Shown here piece after piece: positions 28,983-38,500 of a DNA stretch of 64,000 nucleotides. Location: positions 62,001 to 126,000 of the forward strand of contig NZ_CADFGE010000008.1 in NCBI RefSeq assembly GCF_902833645.1, read 5' to 3'. Both the position numbers and the translations under genes were made by a program. How positions within the stretch are numbered: the stretch's first letter is position 1; each line of letters starts with the position of its first letter. The stretch is from Paraburkholderia fungorum (GTDB taxonomy: Bacteria > Pseudomonadota > Gammaproteobacteria > Burkholderiales > Burkholderiaceae). The notes under the pieces are model-generated. The model saw only the letters and a list, made by a program, of their open reading frames with translations. It ran no database searches and was not told the origin of the DNA.

Positions 28983-30362
28983 TCAAAGAGCGAAGACCAT
29001 GCGACCCTTGCTCATCCCGTTTTCTTCTGTTTGCGTCGTCCGGCTGGCCGACCGGTCTTGTGAGGTGTGGTGAGCAAGCGATGCGGCGATCTCGTCGGAG
29101 CGCAGCGCGAGAACCGACAGCAACGTGTCGGAAAGCCCGTGGCTGTCCTCACAGCAGCCTTGCAGGTAAATGCGCGGCTTGAAACTCGCGGGTGTGGCGA
29201 GCCGGTAATCGCGTTCGACATTGCCTTGCGCAAGCGCGTCGCCCAGATGCGGCGCAAGACCTTCGAGCAATTCAAAATGCGTGTCGCGGCGATACCCCGT
29301 CGCCAGCACGAGCGCATCGAACTGCTCGGCGCGCGCGTGGCCGCTCAAGCGATCGCGCAGCGTGAGTTCGATCTCGCCACTGGCCGTGCGCATCGCCGTC
29401 TCGATACCCGTATTCGCCAGCAGCCGGTGGCGCGGTTCCGCGGACACGTTCTGCATATAGAGCATTTCGTAGATCTGCTCGATCAACGGACGGTCGACCA
29501 CCGCATAGTTGGTATCGCGAAAGCGCTCGATCAACGAACGGCGGCCGTCTCTCGGCTGCGCGTAGACGATGTCGGTAAAAGCCGGGCTGAAAATTTCGTT
29601 GACGAACGGGCTGTCGTCGGCGGGCTTGAGCGCGCTCGAACGGATCACGAGGCTCGCGTCGACGTGCGGATAGCGGCGCGTCAGATCGACGAATACTTCG
29701 GCCGCGCTCTGCCCCGCGCCGATCACGGCCACCCGTTTGCGCGGACCGCCGGCGTCGCCCACCACGCGGTCGATCGAAGTCAGATACTTCGACGAGTGCA
29801 CGATATTGTGCGAACCGAGCGCGCCAAAGGCCTCCGGCACGTGTGCGCCACCGCCGATACCGACCGACAGCGCGCGCGTCACGCGCTGCCACTCGCGGCC
29901 CTCCTCGTCGCGCGAGAATACACGCAGCGCTTCGACCTCGTTCACGTTACCGATTGCCTTAACCGCTTCGATACCGATCACCGTCTGGCCGTAATGCACG
30001 CGTTCATCGAACGATGCGGCCACCCAACTGAGGTAATCGTGAAACTCGACACGCGTCGGGTAGAAGCTCTTCAGGTTCACGAAATCCGCGAGACGTCCCC
30101 GCTCGAACAGATAGTTGATGAACGTGAAGCGGCTGGTCGGATCGCGCAGCGTGACAAGATCCTTGAGAAAAGAAATCTGCATCCGGCAATCGTCGAGCAG
30201 CATGCCGCGGTGCCAGCCGAACTCAGGCTGGCGTTCGATGAAGCAGTGGGCGAGGTCCGCGTGGCGTCCCTTGCCGGCCTCCTCGGCGAGGCGCACGGCA
30301 AGCGCCAGATTCGACGGCCCGAAGCCGATGCCGATCAGATCAAATACGGTATCTCTGTGCAT
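28983..30362 (-). CDS. pvdA: L-ornithine N5-monooxygenase
   Basis: 459 aa, the family's usual length. An FAD- and NADPH-dependent flavoprotein that hydroxylates the side-chain nitrogen of L-ornithine, the first step in hydroxamate siderophore synthesis. Visible: FAD-binding IGIGFGPSNLALAVRL (residues 10-25), QISFLKDLVTLRDPTSRFTFINYL, NADPH-binding AVIGAGQSAAEVF, and the C-terminal ATGYRRDTHFELL motif. Start ATG 30362 has AAGGA 8 nt upstream. It follows orbJ by 77 bp. Confidence 0.94.
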   Translation of the reverse strand: MHRDTVFDLIGIGFGPSNLALAVRLAEEAGKGRHADLAHCFIERQPEFGWHRGMLLDDCRMQISFLKDLVTLRDPTSRFTFINYLFERGRLADFVNLKSFYPTRVEFHDYLSWVAASFDERVHYGQTVIGIEAVKAIGNVNEVEALRVFSRDEEGREWQRVTRALSVGIGGGAHVPEAFGALGSHNIVHSSKYLTSIDRVVGDAGGPRKRVAVIGAGQSAAEVFVDLTRRYPHVDASLVIRSSALKPADDSPFVNEIFSPAFTDIVYAQPRDGRRSLIERFRDTNYAVVDRPLIEQIYEMLYMQNVSAEPRHRLLANTGIETAMRTASGEIELTLRDRLSGHARAEQFDALVLATGYRRDTHFELLEGLAPHLGDALAQGNVERDYRLATPASFKPRIYLQGCCEDSHGLSDTLLSVLALRSDEIAASLAHHTSQDRSASRTTQTEENGMSKGRMVFAL

Positions 30363-30439
30363 GTCGCATGTCCTTATCGGTGTGAGCCGGCGCGCCGTGG
30401 GGCTGGCCGGAGAAAAATGCTGGTCGGGCGGCGCGGGCT

Positions 30440-33400
30440 TTAGCCGGCATCCCGCGCCTCGATAGCAGCCGATGCCGCCGCCACGATCCGCGCACTCAGA
30501 CCGGCGAAAGTCGGCGCAGCGAACACGTCGGCAATCGAGAGCGCGTGCCCCGCCGCCTGCGCCGCGTCGACGAAACGCACGACGTCGAACGACGTCGCAC
30601 CGGCTTCGAACAGATCGTCGTGATGAGCAGGCGTGTTGCCTTTGAAGAGATCGCTCCAGACGCGCTCAAGCGCCTCGGCGCGTCGGGCCGCTTCGTTGTG
30701 CAACGCGCCGCGAACGTTCATGTCGGCAAAAACGCCGGGCGTGGCAAGTGCAAAGCGCGCCGGCGACTCACCGAGCGCTTCATGCGGCGCCTCGAGGAAC
30801 TGCCGCACAACGTTGAGATAGTCAGCGGCCAACGCCTCGACGAAGCGGCCGTCGACCAGCTCGTCCGCATACGAAAACGCCCCCGTCACGCGACCATCCG
30901 GATGCTCGACCACGTCGAGTTCCAGTTCGAATACAACGCGATGCCGCACGTCGTTGAAATCGTCGAGCGTCAGGCCGGCCCAGTCGTGTGCCTTGGCGCC
31001 AGCCGGGCGCAGATAGTTGAACATCACCGAGAAGAGCGGATTGCCGGGTTCCGGGCGCGGCGCGCGCAACGCGGCGACCACCTCGGCAAAGGGCGTGTCC
31101 GCGTGCGAATAGGCGGCGAGGGCGGCGTCGCGAACGTCAGCCAGCAGCGCGGCGGGGGTGTCCGTTTCAGCGAGCCGGGTGCGCACGACCACCGCGTTGA
31201 TAAAGAGCCCGAGTGCGCGGCGCGCGGCCTCACCCGTCAATTCGCGGGTCGACGCGAGCACGCCGACCGGCTGATCGGTCGCGCCGGTCGCGCGATAGAA
31301 CGCGACGTTCAACGCAGCGTGCAGCAGCATCGGCAGGGTTGCGTGGACGTCGAGCGCCATTGCGCGGGCGCGCCGCACGACGTCTGGGGAGAAGACAAAA
31401 GCGAAGCGGCCTGCGCTCCAGCGCGGCGCCATGGAACGGCCGGACGTCGGCGGGGGTAAAACGTGCGAGGGCGCGTCGGCCAGCACGTCGCGCCAGAATG
31501 ACAGACGCGCGCGTGGCGCCGCGACCGGCAAAATCAACGCTTGAGGCAAGGACGATGAACGACCCGGCGCTGCCGGTGACGCACCACGCACGATGGCCAC
31601 ATAAATCGTGCGGACTTCCTCGAGCCACAGATCGATCGAATGGCCATCCGATACGATGTGGTGCACGACCAGCGACAACACATGATCGTGTTCGTCGAGA
31701 CGCAATAGCCGCGCGCGCCAGAGTGGCGCGTCGTCGATCAGGTGGAATGGGGTCAGCGCGTCTTCATCCGTGAGCGCAACAGCGGCAGACTCTCGTGCGG
31801 CGGCCGTCGCTTCGCGCGAAAGCAGATCGATCACCGGCAGTTCGAACGGCGTCAGCGCCGCAATCCGTTGGCCCGGCAACGCCCCGTTGCGTTCGACAAG
31901 GCGCGTGCGCAACGCCGGATGCCGCGCAGCGGCGCCGGCAAACGCTTCGCGCAATGCGTCGAGATCGAGCGGTCCGCGCAGACGCAGCGCGACAGGAATG
32001 TTATAGGCCGCGCTGTGCGGTTGCGCGCGCCACAGAAACCACAGACTCAATTGCGCTGCGGACAGCGGCAACACACCTTGCGCATCGGCGAGCACGCGCG
32101 GATGATGCGTCGCTGCTTCGTTTCCTGATTCCGCCTGTCCACCGGACTCGAGATTCGCTTCAACCACCGTCTCACTCGGCGCCGCGGCCATCACCCGCTG
32201 CGCGTACTGAGCCAGGACCGGCGCTTCGAAAAGCGCGCGCACCGGCACGTCGCGTGCGAGCCGCTCGGCTACGCGCGTCGCCACTCGCACCGCCGCGAGC
32301 GAGTGCCCACCGAGTTCGAAGAAATGATCGCCACGACCGACGCGCTCCACGTCCAGCACTTCGCAGAAAATCGTCGCAAGTGCCGTTTCGAGTCCGGCGG
32401 CGGGCGCCTGATAGGTCCGCGCGACGCGCTGCGGCTCCGGCAATGCGGCGCGGTCCACCTTGCTGTTCGTGTTGCGCGGCAACGCATCGAGCACGACGAT
32501 ATGCGCGGGCACCATGTAATCGGGCAACGTGTGACGTAGATGCGCGTCGAGTTCGGCAGCATCCGCACGCGTGGTGCGCTTGCCGGCCTCCGCGCTCAAT
32601 TCGACATACGCCACCAGCGCCGCTTGTGCCCCCTTGCCGTGCACGATCGCCACCGCTTCGCGCACGTCGTCATGCGCGGCGAGTTGCGCCTCGATCTCGC
32701 CCAACTCGATACGCAAGCCGCGTAGTTTCACCTGATGATCGACACGGCCGATAAAGTCGAATACGCCGTCCGCGCGCCGCTTGACGAGGTCGCCCGTACG
32801 ATAGAGCCGCGCTCCCGGCGCCCCGAACGGATCCGGCACGAAGCGCCCGGCAGTAAGCGCGGGCCGATCGAGATAGCCACGGGCAACGCCCACGCCTTCG
32901 CCACCCAGATACAGTTCGCCGATCACCCCCACCGGCAGCGGATTCAGTCGGGCGTCGAGCACATGCGCGGAGCGCGCGCCGACCAGCGTGCCGATCGGCA
33001 GATACGCACTGTCGGCGAGCTTCGCGACATCGTCAGTGGGATAGAACATCCACAGCATCGGCGTGATGACGGTTTCCGTCGGTCCGTAACCGTTGACGAT
33101 GCGCGCGTTCGGAAACGCGCGGCGCATCAGCGCGAAGGCCTCGCGTGAAGTCGCCTCGCCGCCGACCGTCAGCGACCGCAGCGTTGGCGGCGCGCCGTGC
33201 GCGAGTGCCCATTCAGCAAGCTGCGTCGCACAACCGGGCGGCACATAGGTCATCGTCACGCCCTCGCGGACCATCATCCGGCAGGTTTGCGCGGGCGGCC
33301 ATAGCGTATCGGCAGTGATCGCCACCGCGGCGCCGGACATGTACTGCGAGAACCATCCCTCGTGTGCGCCGTCGAAATTGACCGACTGGAACAGCAGGAA

Positions 33401-35494
33401 GACGTCGCTTTCCCCCGCGCCGTAACGTTCGGCAATCGCCGCACAATGCCGCGCGAACGACCCGTGATCGACTACCACGCCCTTCGGCTTGCCGGTCGAA
33501 CCCGAGGTGTAAATCACATAGGCCGCCTGATACGGCGATACGGCCGGCAACGCGATCGGTGTAAGCGAATGATCGTCACGCTGCGGCTCTTCGTCGATCA
33601 GCCAGAGATGCAAGCGATCGGACGCCGGCAACGCGGCCAGACTGGCGCGCTCGGTAATGACGTGAGTGATTCGGGCGTCGTCGAGAATCTGGGCGAGGCG
33701 TTCGCGCGGATGGCCCGGATCGAGGGGCACGAATGCGCCGCCTGATTTCAACACGGCGATCAGGCCGACCAGCAGATCGACCGAGCGGCTCAACGCCACC
33801 CCAACGCGCATCTCCGCGCTCACGCCGGCGGCGACAAGCCGTTGTGCCAGCCGTGTGGCGCGCGCGTCCACCTCGCCGCGTGTGAGCGAGCGTTCGAGAT
33901 CCGCAACGCCGCGTGCATCCGGTCGTGCGTGAGCATGATCGGCCACGCGCTGATGAACCGGTCTGAAAGCATCCTGACGATCGACCGCTGTGTCGTTGTT
34001 CCACGCATCCAGTTGAGCGCGCTCGGCGTCTGGCAGCCATTGCAAATCGCCAACCGGCGTTGCGGGCGCCGCAGTCGCATTCGACAGCAACGTGACGAAA
34101 CGCGCGGCTAGCCGCTCAATCGCATCCGCCTCGAAAATGTCGAGCGCGTAGATGAAGCAGGCATCCATGGAACCGTCGTCGCTTTCCTCGAAACCCAGCG
34201 TTAGATCGAACTTGGCGAACGGCATCCCGGACGGCAATTCGGTCATGCGAACGTCGGCAAGCGAAGGCAAACGACGACGCGCGCCATAGGCTGCCATCAC
34301 CTGAAACAAGGGATGATGGCTGGCGCTGCGCACCACGCCGAGCGCTTCAACCACGTGTTCGAACGGCACGTCCTGATGCGATTGGGCGTCGATGAGCGTT
34401 TGCTGGGTCGCATCCACCAAGGCGGCGAACGATTGCGTGGCAGCAACGGATGTCGCGAGCGTCAGCGTGTTGACGAAGAAGCCGACAAGGCCGGCCGTTT
34501 CACCGCGCTCGCGATTCGCGGCGGGCACGCCGATCTGAATCTGCGCTTCGCCCGAGGAACGCGCGAGCAGGGCATTGAGCGCCGCAAGCAGCACCGCGAA
34601 CGGCGTGGCACGCCGGGTATTCGCGAGCGCCCTGGCCTGTTTGACAAGCTCGACGTTCAGCACGAAGCGGTGCCGCGCACCACGCGCGCTCCGTCGTGCC
34701 GGACGCGGTGCGGCGCCCGGCAGTATCAGCACATCGCGGCCCGCGTCCAGCCGCTCGCGCCAGAATGCCAGTTGGCGCTCCCGTTCACCTGCATCGAGCC
34801 AGCGGCGCTGCCATAGCGCGTAGTCCGCATACTGGATCGGCAAGGACGCCAGCGATACCGCTTCATTCTTCGCGTACGCGCGATAGAACGACGCCAGCTC
34901 CGCGAGCAGCACGTCCGCCGACCAGCCGTCCGACACGATGTGATGCGTCGTCAGCGCGAGCCAATGCGTCGTTGCGTCGAGCCGGATCAGATGCGCGCGC
35001 ATCAGCGGACCGAGCGACAGATCGAAAGCCTGCGCTTCATCTGCTTGCGCGATGGTGGCCGCGCGCGCCGCCCGCTCGTGCGCCGGCAATGTGCTCACGT
35101 CGCTCGCATGCCACGGGCAGCGCGACGGCGCATGCACGGTCTGCAACACCCCGTCCGCGCCCTCGGCGAAGGTCGTGCGTAACGCCTCATGGCGCGCGAT
35201 CAATGCGTCGCATGAAAGACGCAGTGCGTTCGCATCGAGCGCGCCGTCGAGCCGCAGACGCTCGGTGATGTGATACGCTGCCGGTTCGTCGATCATGCGC
35301 GCGTGCAGCCACAACCGCGTTTGCGCGAACGAAGCCGGCGCGCTGGCAGCCCGGTCGGCGCGCGGCGGAATCGGCAGCACGCGAAAATCGATGCCGGCGG
35401 CGTCGAGCTTCGTGAGAAAAGCCTTGCGCTGCGCGTCCGGCAGGAGCGCGAAGCGGGTCGCGAGGGAAAGCAGGTCCGGTTTGGCTGTCGTCAT
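30440..35494 (-). CDS. orbJ: Siderophore NRPS, terminal module (C-A-PCP-C-PCP)
   Basis: 1684 aa. Domains in order: condensation (about 50-480, THHIVSDGWS), adenylation (about 500-1000, YVIYTSGSTGKPKG), carrier protein (about 1015-1085, FFELGGHSLAAV), second condensation (about 1115-1530, VHHIVSDGHS) and a C-terminal carrier-like domain with LFEAGATSFDVV (about 1590-1665). The adenylation pocket read by eye is D-G-E-(T/Y)-T-G-G-I-T, which resembles module 1 of OrbI and fits (formyl-)hydroxyornithine. There is no thioesterase; in ornibactin/malleobactin systems the last condensation domain is thought to release the peptide onto putrescine. A fourfold heptamer lies just upstream of the start. 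Confidence 0.92.
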   Translation of the reverse strand: MTTAKPDLLSLATRFALLPDAQRKAFLTKLDAAGIDFRVLPIPPRADRAASAPASFAQTRLWLHARMIDEPAAYHITERLRLDGALDANALRLSCDALIARHEALRTTFAEGADGVLQTVHAPSRCPWHASDVSTLPAHERAARAATIAQADEAQAFDLSLGPLMRAHLIRLDATTHWLALTTHHIVSDGWSADVLLAELASFYRAYAKNEAVSLASLPIQYADYALWQRRWLDAGERERQLAFWRERLDAGRDVLILPGAAPRPARRSARGARHRFVLNVELVKQARALANTRRATPFAVLLAALNALLARSSGEAQIQIGVPAANRERGETAGLVGFFVNTLTLATSVAATQSFAALVDATQQTLIDAQSHQDVPFEHVVEALGVVRSASHHPLFQVMAAYGARRRLPSLADVRMTELPSGMPFAKFDLTLGFEESDDGSMDACFIYALDIFEADAIERLAARFVTLLSNATAAPATPVGDLQWLPDAERAQLDAWNNDTAVDRQDAFRPVHQRVADHAHARPDARGVADLERSLTRGEVDARATRLAQRLVAAGVSAEMRVGVALSRSVDLLVGLIAVLKSGGAFVPLDPGHPRERLAQILDDARITHVITERASLAALPASDRLHLWLIDEEPQRDDHSLTPIALPAVSPYQAAYVIYTSGSTGKPKGVVVDHGSFARHCAAIAERYGAGESDVFLLFQSVNFDGAHEGWFSQYMSGAAVAITADTLWPPAQTCRMMVREGVTMTYVPPGCATQLAEWALAHGAPPTLRSLTVGGEATSREAFALMRRAFPNARIVNGYGPTETVITPMLWMFYPTDDVAKLADSAYLPIGTLVGARSAHVLDARLNPLPVGVIGELYLGGEGVGVARGYLDRPALTAGRFVPDPFGAPGARLYRTGDLVKRRADGVFDFIGRVDHQVKLRGLRIELGEIEAQLAAHDDVREAVAIVHGKGAQAALVAYVELSAEAGKRTTRADAAELDAHLRHTLPDYMVPAHIVVLDALPRNTNSKVDRAALPEPQRVARTYQAPAAGLETALATIFCEVLDVERVGRGDHFFELGGHSLAAVRVATRVAERLARDVPVRALFEAPVLAQYAQRVMAAAPSETVVEANLESGGQAESGNEAATHHPRVLADAQGVLPLSAAQLSLWFLWRAQPHSAAYNIPVALRLRGPLDLDALREAFAGAAARHPALRTRLVERNGALPGQRIAALTPFELPVIDLLSREATAAARESAAVALTDEDALTPFHLIDDAPLWRARLLRLDEHDHVLSLVVHHIVSDGHSIDLWLEEVRTIYVAIVRGASPAAPGRSSSLPQALILPVAAPRARLSFWRDVLADAPSHVLPPPTSGRSMAPRWSAGRFAFVFSPDVVRRARAMALDVHATLPMLLHAALNVAFYRATGATDQPVGVLASTRELTGEAARRALGLFINAVVVRTRLAETDTPAALLADVRDAALAAYSHADTPFAEVVAALRAPRPEPGNPLFSVMFNYLRPAGAKAHDWAGLTLDDFNDVRHRVVFELELDVVEHPDGRVTGAFSYADELVDGRFVEALAADYLNVVRQFLEAPHEALGESPARFALATPGVFADMNVRGALHNEAARRAEALERVWSDLFKGNTPAHHDDLFEAGATSFDVVRFVDAAQAAGHALSIADVFAAPTFAGLSARIVAAASAAIEARDAG

Positions 35495-35504
35495 GCTGGG
35501 TGAT

Positions 35505-35532
35505 CTCAGTGCTCAGTGCTCAGTGCTCAGTG
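35505..35532. repeat. Heptanucleotide tandem repeat upstream of orbJ
   Basis: Four perfect copies of CTCAGTG (CACTGAG on the coding strand) fill 28 of the 81 bases between the orbI stop and the orbJ start, beginning 10 nt before the ATG. No Shine-Dalgarno is visible there. Confidence 0.9.
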
Positions 35533-35575
35533 CGGGCAGGCGGGCGTGATGCGTGATGGCGGGGCGCAGGTTCGC

Positions 35576-38500
35576 TCATTGCAGTTCGAGTTCACCGAGG
35601 AGTGCGTCGATCGCACTCGCGGTGTCCCCGCCGGTGCTCGCATCGCGTTCGGCCAGCGCACGATCGATCGCGGCGGCACAGCGTTGCAGCGTGCGTTCGT
35701 CGAATAGCGTGCGCAGCGGCAGAACCAGCGTCCAATGCAGATTGGCCTGCGCGTTGGCCTGCGTGGCCAGCAGCGAGTGGCCGCCGAGGGCGAAGAAGTC
35801 GTCGTCGCGGCCGACCGATTCGAGACGCAGTACGCGCGCCCAGATCGCAGCGAGTTCGCGTTCCGTGCCGGTTTGCAAAGACGTTGCCGCCTCTTCCCCA
35901 GAAGACTGGCGACGAACTGGCGGCGGCAGTGCATGCCGATCGCACTTGCCGTTCGGCGTCACCGGCAGCACCGCCAGGTCGATCAGTTGCGCGGGTACCA
36001 TGTACGCGGGCAATTGAGCACGCAGCGTCTCGAGCAAAGCCTCCGTGTCGATCATATGGTCCGCCCCTCGCGCAACGTAGCCGATCAGTTGCTCGTCACG
36101 CACGACCACCACCGCGTCGTGCACACCTTGCTGCGCACGCAGCAAGGCTTCGATTTCACCCGGTTCGATGCGCTGGCCGCGCAGCTTCACTTGTGTGTCG
36201 ATACGACCGAGATAGTCGAGCGCGCCATCCGCGCGACGGCGTGCGAGGTCGCCGGTTCGATAGAGACGTGCGCCCTGCACGAAAGGATCGGGGATGAACC
36301 GCTCCGCCGTCAGCGCGGTACGGCCGAGATAGCCACGAGCGAGTCCCACGCCGCCCAGATACAGTTCACCGACAGCGCCTGGCGGCAACGGCTGCAGCGC
36401 CTCATCGAGTACATGCAGTTGCAGATTCGCAATCGGATGGCCGATCGGCACGGATACCGCGCTTGCATCGCGTGCGTCGCAGGTCCAGTGCGAGACGTCG
36501 ATGGCGGCTTCGGTCGGGCCGTACAGGTTGTAGAGCCGCGCATTCGGCAAGTGTTGCGCGACACGTGCCACCAGTTCCGGTGCGAGCGCTTCGCCGCTTG
36601 CCACGATCCGCTCGATGCTCGCGCAACGCGCCGCCGCTTTGAAATCTTCCAGATGGGCGACAAACGCGGCAAGCATCGACGGCACGAAATGCAGCGTCGT
36701 GACGCGATGCGTTTCGATTGCCGCGACCAGCCGCGCCGGATCGCGATGGTCGCCCGGCGCCGCGATCGCGAGTTTCGCGCCGACCGTGAGCGGCCAGACA
36801 AACTCCCATACGGATACGTCGAAGCCGAACGGCGTCTTGTGCAGCACCACGTCGTTCGCATCGAGCCGATACGCGTCCTGCATCCACGCGATCCGGTTCG
36901 CGAGCGCACGATGCGTATTGCCCGCGCCCTTCGGTTTGCCGGTCGAACCCGATGTGTAGATCAGATAGGCGAGCTGTTCCGGCGCCACTTCCATCGCCGC
37001 GGCGAGCGCGACCTCGCTGCCCAGCAGTTCGTCTACGGTCAGCGTCTTGACGTCGACATGCTCGACCGCGGCGGTCACACGGTCCCGCAGATGCGGCTGC
37101 GTCAACACGACTGCCGGTTTGGCGTCGTTGAGCAGATACGCGATACGCTCGGCCGGATAGTCCGGGTCGACAGGCAGATAGGCTGCCCCTGCTTTCAGCA
37201 CGCCGAGCAGCGCGATCACCATGTCGAACGAACGCTCGACGCACAACGCGACCGCCGTATCCGGCCGAACGCCCGCTTCGATAAGCGCGGCCGCGACCCG
37301 ATTGGCGTTCGCATCGAGCGCGCCGTAGGTCATCTGCTGCACGCGTCCTTGAGGATCGGTGAATTCGAGCGCGATGGCGTCAGGGTGCGCGACGGCCGTC
37401 TGCGCGAATTGCCGGTGCAGGGGTTGTTGCCGCGCTTGCGGCCAGGATCGAGTGGTCGCATTGGCGCTCGCCTGCGTCGCGAGATCGTCGGCGGTCGCAA
37501 TCGAGATCGTGCCCAGCAGCGCGTGTGGATCGGCGATCAGAGCGCTCAGGCAATTGGCAAATGCACGATGCAAAGTGGCCACGCGCGCTGCATCGAGTTG
37601 TGCGGCGTCGTAGCCGTAGTCGATCGTGAGCGTTGCGCCAGCCTCGATCACCAGGGTGAGCGCGAAGTCGGTTGCTTCGATATTGCGCAACTCACGCAGC
37701 TTGAGCGCGCGTTCGTCGCGTCCTTGCCAGGCTTCATCGACTGGATAGTTTTCGAACACGACCAGCGTGTCGAACAGCGCCCCGCCACCCTGGCCTGCCC
37801 ACTGCTGGATTTCGTAGAGCGGCGTATGCGCGTGCTCCGCTGCCGCGGCATTGTCGCGCTGCAGTTCCTGAAGCCATGTCGATGCAGAACGTTGCGGCAA
37901 CGGTGCCGTGATGACCGGCAGCGTGTTGATGAACAGGCCCAGCACCGTGCCGGCGTCCGGCAGCGCGTCGGGCCGGCCAGCCACGGTCGCCCCGAATGAG
38001 ACAGCCCTGTGATGCGTCATGCGTTGCAGCGCGAGCGCCCATGCTCCCTGCACCACGGTGTTGACGGTGACTTTCAGGCGGCGCGCCGTTTCAGTGAGAC
38101 GTGCCGTGGTATCGGCATCAAAGGATTCACGCCGCGTGAGGTGTTGCGGCGCGTGCGGGTTTTCCGGTTCGCCGTTGTGATTGGACTCACGGTCGGCGAT
38201 CAGGGTCGGCTCGTCGATAAGCGCGAGACGCTCCATCCAGAACGCACGCTCCCCTTCGGTGTCGCGTGCCGCGAGCCATGCGATGAAATCGCGGTAGCGC
38301 GTTTTCGCCGGCGCGGCGAACGGTTGCGGACGCCGCGGCTCAATATAGTCGCGCAACACGTCGGCAAAAAAGCGTGCCGTGCTCCAGCCGTCGAGCAGCA
38401 GATGGTGACGGGTCCAGACAAGACGCCATGCCTGATCCGTCACCCGGATCAGCGCGACGCGCATCAAAGGCGGTGACGTCAGATCGAAACCACGCGTGCG

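Noticed and set aside
30440..35494. Missing thioesterase domain in orbJ taken as a truncation
   Set aside because: The ornibactin/malleobactin assembly lines also lack one and end with a condensation domain for putrescine release; the C-terminus here is complete with a carrier-like domain.
35505..35532. Short direct repeats considered as a CRISPR-like array
   Set aside because: The units are 7 bp and contiguous, with no spacers and no cas genes; it is a simple tandem repeat.
35735..37999. A 754-codon open frame on the plus strand opposite orbI
   Set aside because: It mirrors the codon pattern of a highly GC-rich NRPS gene, is Arg/His-rich with no recognisable domain, and the opposite strand has unmistakable NRPS motifs. 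Similar long antisense frames over gudD, icd and orbI at 38591-40225 were dismissed for the same reason.
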